From contig NZ_JAJGSX010000023.1 in NCBI RefSeq assembly GCF_021245725.1, positions 62,001-126,000 on the forward strand: DNA of 64,000 nt, read 5' to 3'. The notes beneath the pieces were generated by a model. The model saw only the letters and a program-made list of their open reading frames with translations, was not told where the DNA came from and searched no databases. The stretch comes from Pseudonocardia sp. TRM90224 (GTDB taxonomy: Bacteria > Actinomycetota > Actinomycetes > Mycobacteriales > Pseudonocardiaceae). This document shows positions 1 through 8,044 of this stretch, in pieces (position 1 is the first letter of the stretch; the number at the start of each line of letters is the position of its first letter). The position numbers were made by a program, and so were the translations under genes.

Positions 1-332
1 TCGTAGAGCGCAACCGTGCGCAGCACGTTGATCGCGTTCCCGTAGCCGGTGTCGGCGTCGGCGATCACCGGGACGTCGACGGCGGCGACGATGCGCCGGG
101 CGTTGTCGGCCATCTCCGAGCCCGCGAGCAGGCCGACGTCGGGCCGGCCCAGCAGGCTCGCGCTCGCCCCGAACCCCGTCATGTAGACGGCATCGAACCC
201 GGCCTGCTCGACCAGCCGTGCCGAGAGCCCGTCGTAGGCACCGGGCGCGACCAACGGCGCCTCACCTGCCAGCAACGCGCGCAGCCGCGCGGGTGCGCTC
301 ACCGGTTCAGCCACTTCCACCTCCGCGTTCAT
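1..332 (-). CDS. Isocitrate lyase / PEP mutase family protein, 3' end beyond the window edge
   Basis: This gene runs off the left edge, leaving about 110 N-terminal residues that begin with ATG at 332. The visible part has the start of the isocitrate-lyase/phosphoenolpyruvate-mutase TIM barrel: a PGAYDGLSARL segment, YMTGFGAS, and then ADADTGYGN, the conserved metal-binding loop of 2-methylisocitrate lyase, oxaloacetate hydrolase and carboxyphosphonoenolpyruvate mutase relatives. The enzymes act on C-C or C-P bonds of small 2-oxo or 2-hydroxy acids in the cytoplasm. The KKCG-type active-site loop that separates lyases from other members lies outside the window, so the reaction cannot be named. 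The next gene upstream, a TauE exporter, ends 6 bp before this start, so the two are probably co-transcribed. Confidence 0.85.
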   Translation of the reverse strand, partial: MNAEVEVAEPVSAPARLRALLAGEAPLVAPGAYDGLSARLVEQAGFDAVYMTGFGASASLLGRPDVGLLAGSEMADNARRIVAAVDVPVIADADTGYGNAINVLRTVALY

Positions 333-338
333 GTGCGA

Positions 339-1043
339 TCAGGCGGTGAGGCCACGGACGACGGCGATCATCCCGCCCAACGCCGCCAGCGCAAGCACGA
401 TCTGCCGCATGCGCGCCGGCGGCAACCGCCGTGCGACGAGCATCCCGATCGCCCATCCCGCAGCCAGCGCGGCCATCGCGCCGCCGTCGAGCAGCGGGCC
501 GCCGACGGATGCCAGCGCGACCAGGTTGAGCGCGATCCCGAAGACCTGCAGGGTCGGCCGGACGGTTTCTGCGGGCCAGCGCGCGTTGACCGCATAGAGC
601 GCCGCGACCGGGCCGGACATGCCGCCGAGCACGTTCATCGCCCCGCTCGTGGCGCCGGCCACCAGCACCCCCTTCGTGCCGCGCAGCCACTGCAGGCTCA
701 GCCCGACAGCCAGCGCGCCGGCGGCGAGCAGCGTCGTGGCGCCGGCCGCGACCGTCAGCACGCTCCGGTCGAGACCCTGCATGAGCCACGCGAGGCCGGG
801 GGTGAGCACGATCCCCGGAGCCGCGAGCAGCAACCCGTTGCGCAGGCTCGCCTGCCGCCACGTCGGCACCAGCATCGCCACGCTCACCAGGGTCGCCAGC
901 GTGATCACGAGGCGCAGGCCGTCCGACTGGCCCAGCACGGTGATCAGCAACGGCCCGCAGATCAGCGCGAACCCGAACCCCGCGACGGTCTGCGCGACGC
1001 TGCCGAGCGCCACGGCCACCAGTGCGACCACGAAGATCACCAC
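339..1043 (-). CDS. TauE/SafE family sulfite/anion exporter
   Basis: The 234-residue protein is almost wholly hydrophobic, with about seven or eight membrane segments. The N-terminal segment carries VAGFGFALICGP, the typical first repeat of TauE/SafE transporters. Members export sulfite, sulfoacetate or related small organic anions, or act as permeases of unknown substrate, from the cytoplasmic membrane. The gene precedes a PEP-mutase-family gene with a 6-bp gap, so a joint role in handling a small organosulfur or organophosphonate acid is possible but not shown. The length is slightly shorter than usual (about 250). It is divergent from the STAS gene on the other strand. Confidence 0.85.
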   Translation of the reverse strand: MVIFVVALVAVALGSVAQTVAGFGFALICGPLLITVLGQSDGLRLVITLATLVSVAMLVPTWRQASLRNGLLLAAPGIVLTPGLAWLMQGLDRSVLTVAAGATTLLAAGALAVGLSLQWLRGTKGVLVAGATSGAMNVLGGMSGPVAALYAVNARWPAETVRPTLQVFGIALNLVALASVGGPLLDGGAMAALAAGWAIGMLVARRLPPARMRQIVLALAALGGMIAVVRGLTA

Positions 1044-1156
1044 CGCGCCCCCACCCCGACTTCTGCGGTCCCGTAGGCCGGGTGGGGCGGTTGGCGGTGT
1101 GCGATTGCCACCGTTCGGATGATCACCGGGACGGCCCGGACCACTACGGTGGCGCT

Positions 1157-1516
1157 GTGCCTGATCATTCCGACGACGCGTTCGCCGCGCAGATGATGCG
1201 GCTCGCCGTGACCCGTTCCGGTGCCGCCGCCGTGATCACCGTGACCGGCGAGGTCGACGCGCTCACCGCTCCCGAGCTCAGCAGCGCCGTGGCCGCCGCA
1301 CCCGTGGCCACCGACCGACTCCTCGTGCTCGACCTGACCGGCGTGACGTTCCTCGGCTCGGCCGGGCTCGCTGTCATCTCCACCGCCGCGGCGTCGGTGT
1401 CGGTCCCGGTCAGAGTCGTCGCCGCCACCCACACCGTCACCAGACCGCTCGAAGTCACCGGGCTCGACCAGGTCGTCGAGCTGCACCCCACGCTAGCGTC
1501 CGCGCTCACCGCCTGA
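1157..1516 (+). CDS. STAS-domain protein, anti-sigma factor antagonist
   Basis: The 119-residue protein is a single STAS domain. It reads ITVTGEVDALTAPEL, then LVLDLTGVTFLGSAGLAVI, the segment that in SpoIIAA and RsbV holds the phosphorylatable serine (here in LGSAGL). Such proteins bind an anti-sigma kinase and release a sigma factor when unphosphorylated. No kinase or sigma gene is adjacent, although two MEDS signalling genes lie 52 kb to the right. The start is taken as GTG at 1157 with GGTGG just upstream; ATG at 1193 would remove 12 residues. It converges on the MFS gene, and a hairpin lies between the two stops. Confidence 0.8.
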   Translation: MPDHSDDAFAAQMMRLAVTRSGAAAVITVTGEVDALTAPELSSAVAAAPVATDRLLVLDLTGVTFLGSAGLAVISTAAASVSVPVRVVAATHTVTRPLEVTGLDQVVELHPTLASALTA

Positions 1517-1520
1517 TCGT

Positions 1521-1548
1521 TCCGCCCCGGCCCTCAGACCGGGGCGGA
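1521..1548. terminator. Bidirectional hairpin terminator between STAS and MFS genes
   Basis: A perfect 10-bp stem, TCCGCCCCGG paired with CCGGGGCGGA, has an 8-nt loop. It overlaps the last codons of the minus-strand MFS gene and follows the STAS stop at 1516, so it could serve both convergent genes. No U-tract follows, as is common for GC-rich actinobacterial terminators. Confidence 0.6.
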
Positions 1549-2841
1549 CGTGCGGGTCAGCGTCTGACCGGTGGTCTCCGGCGCGAGTGCCTGCGACACC
1601 ACCGCACCCACCACGCAGAGGGCGGCGCCGATCATCATCGAGCCGCCGATCCCGATGGTCGAGATGCCGACCGGCAGCAGGAACGTGCCGACGGCCGCCC
1701 CGATCCGGCTGAACGCCGACGCGACCCCGACACCGCTGGACCGCACCGATGTCGGGAACACCTCGATGGGGTAGACCGCCGTCAGGTTGCCGGAAAGTGC
1801 GTTGAAGAAGGAGAAGAACGCGAAGCAGAGCACGACGACGATCGCCGGAGCGCCGCTCCACAGCCCGACGACGACCAGCGCGGCCGCCATGATCCAGAAC
1901 GGGCCGATCAGCTGCTTGCGGCGCCCCACCCGCTCGATCGTGAGCATGCCGACCACCGCACCGATCGCAGCGATCGCGTTCGCCGCGATCGTGCTCGCCC
2001 TGGTGTCGGCGAGCCCCAGCGCCTCGAAGACCTGCGGGGCGAACGTGAAGATCGCGAAGTAGGGCGCGACGAGGCACGCCCAGAACGTGCAGACGAACAC
2101 CGTGCGCAGGCGCAGCTCCGGCGCGAACAGCCGAGTCCATCCGCCACCGCTGCGCTCCGACTCGTACTGCTCGGCGCGGAAGAGGGTGTCGTCGCCGAGG
2201 TGGCGCTCGATGATCGCGCGGGCTTCCGCCGCCCGGCCTTGCTGCACCAGCCAGCGCGGCGACTCCGGCAGCCCGTAGCGCAGGACCAGCACCACCAGAG
2301 CGGGCAGCGCGCCGGTGAGCAGCACCCACCGCCAGCTCCAGCCGGCGAGATCCATCAGGGCGTACGCCGCGACGACGGCCGCGAGGTAGCCGAAGTACCA
2401 GTAGACGAGCAGCTTCGACAGGCGCCGCCCGCGGCCACGGCTCGGCGCGAACTCCGCGAGCATCGCCGCGCCGATCGCGTACTCGGCGCCGATCGCGACG
2501 CCCAGCAGCAGCCGCACGACGAAGAGCTGCCACGGCTCGGTCACCAGCGCCTGCAGCACGCCCAGCACGACGAACGCGGCGATGTCGACCAGGAACAGCG
2601 TTCGCCGGCCGAACCGGTCGGTGAGGTACCCGACGATCGGGGAACCGAGGAAGATCCCGATCAGCGAGGACGCCCCGATCAGTCCCGCCCACAGCGGCGA
2701 CAAACCCATGCCGGCCCCGATCAGCGGCAGCGTGACGCTCAGGATGCCGAGGTCGTACCCGTCGAGGCCTTCACCCCACGCCGTCGTGAGCGTCAGCCTG
2801 CGCAGGAATCCCTGCTCGGGGGGCGCGCTCGGACCTGTCAT
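1534..2841 (-). CDS. MFS transporter, sugar-porter-like
   Basis: The 435-residue protein has 12 predicted membrane helices of the major facilitator superfamily. Visible signatures are GYLTDRFGRR between helices 2 and 3, PESPRWLVQQGRAAEA in the central cytoplasmic loop, and a second repeat ERVGRRKQL. This combination is typical of the sugar-porter and aromatic-acid:H+ symporter branches, which import their substrate with protons. The substrate cannot be told from sequence. The gene stands alone: its 5' side faces a divergent stress operon and its 3' side meets the STAS gene. It starts at ATG 2841. Confidence 0.85.
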   Translation of the reverse strand: MTGPSAPPEQGFLRRLTLTTAWGEGLDGYDLGILSVTLPLIGAGMGLSPLWAGLIGASSLIGIFLGSPIVGYLTDRFGRRTLFLVDIAAFVVLGVLQALVTEPWQLFVVRLLLGVAIGAEYAIGAAMLAEFAPSRGRGRRLSKLLVYWYFGYLAAVVAAYALMDLAGWSWRWVLLTGALPALVVLVLRYGLPESPRWLVQQGRAAEARAIIERHLGDDTLFRAEQYESERSGGGWTRLFAPELRLRTVFVCTFWACLVAPYFAIFTFAPQVFEALGLADTRASTIAANAIAAIGAVVGMLTIERVGRRKQLIGPFWIMAAALVVVGLWSGAPAIVVVLCFAFFSFFNALSGNLTAVYPIEVFPTSVRSSGVGVASAFSRIGAAVGTFLLPVGISTIGIGGSMMIGAALCVVGAVVSQALAPETTGQTLTRTSAPV

Positions 2842-2961
2842 CGCTGCTCCACCGCGCGGACCTCCACGGGCCGGACGCTAGCCGCACCCGCGCCTCCCCG
2901 CATGCGCTGAGTGTTCGGCCGGACGCGCAGCGTCCCCGGATCCGGTGGTTTGCGCCTGGAG

Positions 2962-2989
2962 GTGTGGTCGACGGCCGACGGTCGGGTAC
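2962..2989 (+). promoter_or_regulatory. Possible SigF/SigB-type promoter of the 3060-4755 operon
   Basis: In the 218-bp divergent gap, GTGTGG (2962-2967) and GGGTAC (2984-2989) are 16 bp apart. This resembles the GTTT / GGGTAT elements of actinobacterial stress sigma factors, with one mismatch in the -35 box. It lies about 70 bp before the first gene of a putative membrane-stress operon. Nothing else is evident in the gap. This is only a pattern match. Confidence 0.25.
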
Positions 2990-3059
2990 GCGCTGGTGCG
3001 GCCCGGACCACCGGATCACCGCGGTGAGGTGGAGCACGACGAGGTGGAGGAGCTGCGTC

Positions 3060-3929
3060 ATGGCGGAGGAGCAGTCCACGTCCCAGGTGGGCGAGAAGGT
3101 CGGCGAGGTGGCGCAGGAGGCGCGCAACCAGGCCGGCGATCTGCTGAGCGCCGCGCGGGAGCAGGTCGGCCAGCAGGTCGGCAACGGCTTCCAGCAGGCC
3201 GCCGGCGGCCTTCGTGGCCTCGCGGGCGAGCTGCATCGCATGGCCGGGCATCCCGAGGAGCGCAGCGCCGTCGCCGATCTGGCGGAGCAGGCCGCGACCC
3301 GGATGGAGGGTGTGGCCGACTGGATCGGCGAGCGCGAACCGGGTCAGCTCCTCGATGAGGCGCGCGCCTTCGCCCGCCGGCGCCCCGGGACGTTCCTGCT
3401 CGGCGCCGCGGTTGCCGGCGTGCTCGCGGGCCGGCTCACGCGAGGCGTGTTCGACGCACAGCGCACGGGAACTTCGACGGACGAGCAGCCCGACCAGCCG
3501 CCTGCGCCGAACGAACCGGTTCCGAACCAGCCGACGCCGGACCCGCCCGCCCCGAACGAACCGGCACCGACCGAACCGGCGCCGCCAGCTCCGGCACCGC
3601 CGGCTCCGACTCCCGGGCCGGCTCCTGGGCCGACTCCTGGGCCGCCTCCCGGGCCGCCTCCCGGGCCGCCTTCGCCGGGTCCGGACCAGCCACCCGCGCC
3701 CAGCTACCCGCCCGGCTCGACACCCCCGGGCGTCGAGCCGAACCAGCCGATCCCCCAGCCCGGCGACCCCACGACAGCGGGCAGCCCTGCGGAGAGCGAG
3801 GCCACCACGGTCGGCGAGTACGTCGAGGAGCTCGAACGCTCGGCGCCGCAATATGTCCCCGACCAGCACGTCCCCGACCAGCACGAGCCTGCCCACCCGG
3901 AGGCCGCCCGTCCGGTGGGGGCGTCGTGA
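3060..3929 (+). CDS. Membrane-anchored protein with helical N-terminus and Pro-rich C-terminus
   Basis: The 289-residue protein has an N-terminal alanine- and glutamine-rich amphipathic helical part (about 1-110), a single hydrophobic segment around RPGTFLLGAAVAGVLAGRL (about 103-121), and then about 165 residues rich in Pro, Glu and Asn. The tail includes PNEPVPNQP-like repeats and a PGPP repeat tract. No enzyme motif is seen. It starts at ATG 3060 after GAGGTGGAGG and overlaps the next gene by 4 nt (GTGA). It therefore leads a three-gene operon with a Holin-X-like protein and a DUF3618 protein, a set often seen together in actinobacteria and thought to act at the membrane under stress. Function unknown. 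Confidence 0.75.
   Translation: MAEEQSTSQVGEKVGEVAQEARNQAGDLLSAAREQVGQQVGNGFQQAAGGLRGLAGELHRMAGHPEERSAVADLAEQAATRMEGVADWIGEREPGQLLDEARAFARRRPGTFLLGAAVAGVLAGRLTRGVFDAQRTGTSTDEQPDQPPAPNEPVPNQPTPDPPAPNEPAPTEPAPPAPAPPAPTPGPAPGPTPGPPPGPPPGPPSPGPDQPPAPSYPPGSTPPGVEPNQPIPQPGDPTTAGSPAESEATTVGEYVEELERSAPQYVPDQHVPDQHEPAHPEAARPVGAS
3611..3670 (+). repeat. 12-bp coding tandem repeat, five units, encoding Pro-Gly-Pro
   Basis: Five units close to TCCCGGGCCGCC follow one another inside the Pro-rich tail of the 3060 gene and code for a run of PGPA/PGPT/PGPP. The last two units are identical; the others differ at one or a few bases. Copy number may vary between strains by slippage. Confidence 0.85.
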
Positions 3930-4324
3930 CCACTCCCCCGTCCGCACGGCACGCCGCACGGGAGGATGTGCCCGACGTCGCGGCCGTCGGCGACCTGATC
4001 GGGAACGTCGCACGCGACCTCTCCACGCTCGTGCGGCAGGAGCTGGCGCTCGCCCGTGCCGAGTTGAAGCAGGAGGCGGCGCGCACCGGCAGGGCCGCGG
4101 GCGCGTTGACCGGCGCGGGCGCCGCGGCCGGCTTCGCCGTGCTGTTCCTGTCGCTCGCCGTGTGGGCGGCGCTGGCGAGCGTGATGCACCCGGGCTGGGC
4201 CGCGCTCACCGTCGCGGTGCTCTGGACCGGCGCCGCCACGCTGCTCTACGCAGCCGGTCGCGCCCGGCTCCGCGCCGTCCGAACCGGCAACACCCGGCTG
4301 AACCCGCCAGGAGGAGCACGATGA
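3926..4324 (+). CDS. Putative actinobacterial Holin-X (phage_holin_3_6) family membrane protein
   Basis: The 132-residue protein starts with VGDLIGNVARDLSTLVRQELALARAELKQE, the typical amphipathic helix of the actinobacterial Holin-X family, followed by two membrane helices (about residues 60-85 and 90-112). Despite the name, these proteins are chromosomal and usually sit with DUF3618 proteins, not in prophages. The GTG start at 3926 overlaps the previous stop (GTGA), and its own stop overlaps the next ATG, so translation is probably coupled. There are no phage genes nearby. Confidence 0.8.
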   Translation: MTTPPSARHAAREDVPDVAAVGDLIGNVARDLSTLVRQELALARAELKQEAARTGRAAGALTGAGAAAGFAVLFLSLAVWAALASVMHPGWAALTVAVLWTGAATLLYAAGRARLRAVRTGNTRLNPPGGAR

Positions 4325-4755
4325 CCAGCACCGACGACCCCGAACGCATCCGGGGCGACATCGAACGCACCCGTTCGGCGCTGAGCAACGACGTCGACGC
4401 GTTGGCGGGGAAGGTCACGCCGAGCAGGGTCGTCAAGCGGTGGACGGACACCGCGAAGGACGCCGTCATGGGCACGGCACAGACGATCGGCAGCGCTCCC
4501 GCGATCCGCGAACAGGCCCGTGGCAACCCGCTCGCCGCGGGTCTCATCGCCTTCGGCACCGGGTTGCTGCTCTCGTCATTGCTGCCCTCGACCACACGCG
4601 AGCGGCAGGTGGCGGCCGCGGCGGGCGACAAGGCGGGGGCGCTCGCGCAACCGGTCGCGAAGGCCGCCGGCGACGTGGCCGCCGAGCTGCGGGAGCCGGC
4701 TCAGCAGGCCGTCGAGTCCGTGCGCTCCACGGTGTCCGACACCGGTGGCTCGTAG
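4321..4755 (+). CDS. DUF3618 family protein
   Basis: The 144-residue protein begins with DDPERIRGDIERTRSALSNDVDAL, the defining DUF3618 helix, followed by VKRWTDTAKDAVMGTAQ, a short hydrophobic stretch GLIAFGTGLLLSSLLP (about 79-94) and an alanine-rich helical tail. DUF3618 proteins are small membrane-associated proteins of unknown function that co-occur with Holin-X-like proteins. It is the third gene of the operon; ATG at 4321 lies inside the ATGA overlap. The ADH gene begins 65 bp downstream on the same strand and could be transcribed by read-through. Confidence 0.85.
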   Translation: MTSTDDPERIRGDIERTRSALSNDVDALAGKVTPSRVVKRWTDTAKDAVMGTAQTIGSAPAIREQARGNPLAAGLIAFGTGLLLSSLLPSTTRERQVAAAAGDKAGALAQPVAKAAGDVAAELREPAQQAVESVRSTVSDTGGS

Positions 4756-4820
4756 AGCCCGGCGTTTCGGACCCCACCGGCGGGGAAGCCTGACGTCCAC
4801 GCAATCGGAGGAGACGGCAG

Positions 4821-6011
4821 ATGCGAGCGGTGACATGGCACGGCAAGCGTGACGTCCGGGTCGACACGGTGCCCGACCCGGTCGTCAGCGAGCCGACGGA
4901 CGTGATCGTCCGGGTGACGTCGACCGGGATCTGCGGCTCCGACCTGCACCTCTACGAGGTGCTGGGTCCGTTCCTCGACGAGGGCGACATCCTCGGGCAC
5001 GAACCGATGGGCGTCGTGGAGGAGGTCGGTGCCGGGGTCACGCAGCTGCGGCCCGGCGACCGGGTGGTGGTGCCGTTCAACGTCTCGTGCGGAACGTGCT
5101 TCATGTGCGGCAGCGGCCTGCATTCCCAGTGCGAGACGACGCAGGTGCGCGAGCAGGGCAAGGGCGCCGCCCTGTTCGGCTACACGAAGCTGTACGGGCA
5201 GGTGCCGGGCGGGCAGGCGGAGCTGCTGCGGGTCCCGTTCGGCAACACCTTGCCGATCAAGGTGCCGGAGGGGCCACCGGACGACCGCTTCGTCTACCTG
5301 TCCGACGTACTGCCCACGGCGTGGCAGGCCGTCGAGTACGCCGCGGTGCCGCCGGGCGGCAGCCTGCTCGTGCTCGGCCTGGGGCCGATCGGCGACATGT
5401 CGACCCGGGTCGCGCAGCACCGCGGCACCGACAACGTGATCGGTGTCGACCTCGTCCCGGAACGGCTGGAGCGGGCCCGCGCGCACGGTGTCACCACCAT
5501 CGACCTGACCGAGCACGGCAAGGACCTCGTGGACGTCGTGCGCGGCCTGACAGGCGGGCGCGGCGCGGACTCCGTGATCGACGCGGTCGGCATGGAGGCG
5601 CACGGTTCCCCGATCGGGAAGCTCGCCCACCAGCTGACCTCCTACCTGCCGGGCGCCGTCGCGGCGAAGCTCATGCAGACCGCGGGCACCGACCGGCTCA
5701 ACGCCCTGTACTCGGCGATCGAGCTGGTGCGCAGGGGCGGGACGATCTCGCTCTCGGGCGTCTACGGCGGCATGGCCGACCCGATGCCGATGCTGACGAT
5801 CTTCGACAAGCAGATCCAGCTGCGCATGGGGCAGGCCAACGTGCTGCGGTGGGTGCCGGAGATCCTGCCGCTGCTGACCGACGACGACCCGCTGGGCACG
5901 GAGTCGTTCGCCACCCACCACCTCCCGCTCGAAGCCGCCCCCGAGGCCTACGCCACGTTCCAGGCCCGGTCGGACGGCATGATCAAGACCTTGCTCCGAC
6001 CCGCCGCCTGA
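4821..6011 (+). CDS. Zinc-dependent alcohol dehydrogenase (FDH-like MDR)
   Basis: The 396-residue protein is a medium-chain dehydrogenase. The catalytic zinc ligands are in TGICGSDLH and GHEPMGVVEEVG. The structural zinc loop has the C-x2-C-x2-C-x7-C spacing (CGTCFMCGSGLHSQC). The Rossmann loop reads GLGPIGDMSTRVAQ. Length, the second half (GKLAHQLTSYLPGAVAAKLMQ) and overall build match glutathione-independent formaldehyde-dehydrogenase-like zinc ADHs, which oxidise alcohols or aldehydes with NAD+. It starts at ATG 4821 preceded by GGAGGAGACGGCAG. Its 3' end overlaps the convergent SDR gene by 29 bp. Confidence 0.85.
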   Translation: MRAVTWHGKRDVRVDTVPDPVVSEPTDVIVRVTSTGICGSDLHLYEVLGPFLDEGDILGHEPMGVVEEVGAGVTQLRPGDRVVVPFNVSCGTCFMCGSGLHSQCETTQVREQGKGAALFGYTKLYGQVPGGQAELLRVPFGNTLPIKVPEGPPDDRFVYLSDVLPTAWQAVEYAAVPPGGSLLVLGLGPIGDMSTRVAQHRGTDNVIGVDLVPERLERARAHGVTTIDLTEHGKDLVDVVRGLTGGRGADSVIDAVGMEAHGSPIGKLAHQLTSYLPGAVAAKLMQTAGTDRLNALYSAIELVRRGGTISLSGVYGGMADPMPMLTIFDKQIQLRMGQANVLRWVPEILPLLTDDDPLGTESFATHHLPLEAAPEAYATFQARSDGMIKTLLRPAA

Positions 6012-6957
6012 CCAGTGCCGCCGCGGCGGCGACGGCCAGCAGCGCGCCGGTCCCGCGGAGCCGCTCGCGGGCGGCGCCGCGCCAGCCGCCGTGAACGCGT
6101 CCAGGGGCGGGGCGGTAGAGGTTGCCCGACGTCGGGTCGGCCGGTTCGGTGCGGGAGAGGCAGAGCCGATCCATGTCCTCGGCGAGCAGGCGTTCCGCAG
6201 ACGCCGGCCAGACCCGGTGCTGCCAGACGAACAGCCTCCCGAGCACACCACCTGCGATCACCTCCCGGCGTGGCCTGCGCAGCACACCTGTGATCGTCGC
6301 GGCCACCCGCTCCGGCGTGTAGACGGGCGGGATGGCCCGCGCGGAACGGCCCGAGTGGTTGGCGGCGTTGGCGAAGATCGGCGTGTCGATCGCCGCGGGC
6401 AGCACGGTGCAGACGTGCACCCCTCGTGCGCCCGACAGCCGCAGCTCCTGGCGCAGCCCCAGCCCCAGCCCGCGCACGGCGAACTTCGCCATCGTGTAGG
6501 CCGAGCTGTACGGTGCCGCGACGACACCGAGGATCGAAGAGACGTTCACGATGATCCCGCCACCCTGACCGATCATGCGGGGCAGCGCGGCTCGGCACCC
6601 GTGGACGTAGCCCATCAGGTTGACGTCGAGCACCCGTCGGATGTCGGCCAGCGGGATGTCCTGGAACGCCCCGAACACCATCACCGACGCGGCGTTGACC
6701 CACGCGTCGAGGCGGCCGTGCAGCTGCACCGCCCGCTCGGCCACACCGTCGACGGCGTCGGCGTCCACCACGTCGACCGCCACCACCTCGGGCCGGTGGC
6801 CGTGCTGGGCGCACTGGGCGGCGACCTCCACCAGCCCGTCGCCGTCCCTGGCGACGAGCACGAGCCGGGCCCCGGCCCGCGCCAGGGCCGAGGCCGTTGC
6901 CCGTCCGATCCCGCTGGTCGCGCCGGTGATCACCACGACGCTGCTCTCGATGCGCAC
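5983..6957 (-). CDS. SDR family oxidoreductase
   Basis: The 324-residue protein is a classical short-chain dehydrogenase: nucleotide-binding TGATSGIGRATA near residue 10, VNAASVMVFGAF, then the catalytic serine in NVSSILG and Tyr/Lys in YTMAKF. The C-terminal 90 residues extend past the SDR core, with RPAPGRVHGGWRGAARERLRG and a hydrophobic stretch LLAVAAAAALV, as in membrane-associated actinobacterial SDRs. The substrate is unknown. GTG at 6957 is the start that directly precedes the SDR fold; the ribosome site is weak. Its gene overlaps the ADH 3' end tail-to-tail by 29 bp. Confidence 0.8.
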   Translation of the reverse strand: MRIESSVVVITGATSGIGRATASALARAGARLVLVARDGDGLVEVAAQCAQHGHRPEVVAVDVVDADAVDGVAERAVQLHGRLDAWVNAASVMVFGAFQDIPLADIRRVLDVNLMGYVHGCRAALPRMIGQGGGIIVNVSSILGVVAAPYSSAYTMAKFAVRGLGLGLRQELRLSGARGVHVCTVLPAAIDTPIFANAANHSGRSARAIPPVYTPERVAATITGVLRRPRREVIAGGVLGRLFVWQHRVWPASAERLLAEDMDRLCLSRTEPADPTSGNLYRPAPGRVHGGWRGAARERLRGTGALLAVAAAAALVRRRVGARS

Positions 6958-6977
6958 CCGTCGGGGTACCCCGGACG

Positions 6978-7541
6978 TCAGGCAGCCACCGCCGTGCCGC
7001 CCGCCGAGTCCCGGGGTGGCGATGGCCGGCCGATTTCCGCACCGCGACGCAGCTCCGCGCGCACCGCGTCGCGCCGAACGCGGTACTGCTCGACCAGCCG
7101 CTCCGCCGCCCGCAGCTCCGCGCGGGCGCCGCGGGCGGCTGCCGTCGCAGACCGCAGCGCGCGGGTCGCCCGGACGACGTCCTCGGTGGTGCGGACGCGG
7201 GCCGCGATCCGCGCCGCCTGCTCCGTGCGGACCGCCCAGCCCAGCAGCACCAGCGCCCCGGCCGGCGGGAGCACCGCGAACGGGCCCGGGAGGAACGTCA
7301 CGAACCCGATCAACGCGAGCCCGAGGAGGCCGAGGACAGCGCCTGCCCCGCCCACGACGCAGGCAGCGGCCTGCAGCGCGGCCCGCCAGGTGCACGGCCG
7401 CTCGACGGTCGCTGGGCCGCGCAACTGTTCGGCGGCCTCCCGCGCGGACTGCTCGGCCTCCGCCACGTCGATCGCGAGGCGCCACACGCGGCACCGGACG
7501 GCCGCGAGCGCCCTGGTGAGGTCGGCGACGGTGGCAGGCAC
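6978..7541 (-). CDS. Small membrane protein with coiled-coil ends, unknown function
   Basis: The 187-residue protein has an N-terminal helix (about 1-45), two adjacent hydrophobic segments (about 60-105, with FVTFLPGPFAVLPPAGALVLLGW) and a long arginine/alanine-rich helical C-terminus likely to form a coiled coil. No family is recognised. GTG at 7541 is preferred because AGAGGAG stands 8 nt before it; ATG at 7562 would add seven residues but lies upstream of that site. It precedes the SDR gene by 20 bp on the same strand, so the two may form a unit. Confidence 0.55.
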   Translation of the reverse strand: MPATVADLTRALAAVRCRVWRLAIDVAEAEQSAREAAEQLRGPATVERPCTWRAALQAAACVVGGAGAVLGLLGLALIGFVTFLPGPFAVLPPAGALVLLGWAVRTEQAARIAARVRTTEDVVRATRALRSATAAARGARAELRAAERLVEQYRVRRDAVRAELRRGAEIGRPSPPRDSAGGTAVAA

Positions 7542-7673
7542 GTCGGCGTCTCCTCTTCCCATCGCCGTACCTCCGGTCCCTCGCAGCACTGGTGCATCCG
7601 GACTACCCCGCACGCCCGGACGGACCAACAAACCGGACGGGTGACACCCGCGGGTGCGCGGGTAGCCCGAGGC

Positions 7674-8036
7674 ATGGCGAGCTACGTGATCGCGGTGGCG
7701 ATCGATTGTCACGACACCGACCGCTGCGCGGCGTTCTGGAGCGCGGCGCTCGGCACCGGCCCGGCGCGGACGTGGAGCGACGCCCGCGGCACCCGCTACG
7801 TCCAGATCTCCCCCGACGTCGGCGCCGACCTGCTCTTCCAACCCGTCCGGGAGCCCAAAGCGACCAAGAACCGGGTGCACCTCGACATCACTCCCGAAAC
7901 GGGCACGCAGGCCACCGAGGTCGCCCGCCTCGTCGAGCTCGGCGCCAACGTCGTCGCGGACGAGCCGGACCTCCCTTGGGTGCTGCTCGGCGACCCCGAG
8001 GGCAACGAGTTCTGCGTGCTGCCTCCGCGCAGGTGA
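7674..8036 (+). CDS. VOC (glyoxalase/bleomycin-resistance fold) family protein
   Basis: The 120-residue protein has the two beta-alpha-beta-beta-beta halves of the vicinal oxygen chelate fold: YVIAVAIDCHDTDRCAAFWSAALG at the start, RVHLDITPE in the middle, and LGDPEGNEFCVLPP at the end, where the conserved DPEGNEFC motif supplies a metal ligand. This single-domain type includes glyoxalases, dioxygenases and antibiotic-binding proteins; the substrate cannot be assigned. It stands alone, divergent from the small membrane protein to the left and convergent with the repeat-containing gene to the right. Start ATG 7674. Confidence 0.8.
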   Translation: MASYVIAVAIDCHDTDRCAAFWSAALGTGPARTWSDARGTRYVQISPDVGADLLFQPVREPKATKNRVHLDITPETGTQATEVARLVELGANVVADEPDLPWVLLGDPEGNEFCVLPPRR

Positions 8037-8044
8037 ACAGCAGG

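Noticed and set aside
3926..4324. Prophage suggested by a holin-like protein
   Set aside because: Holin-X-like proteins of this type are chromosomal and accompany DUF3618; no other phage gene is nearby.
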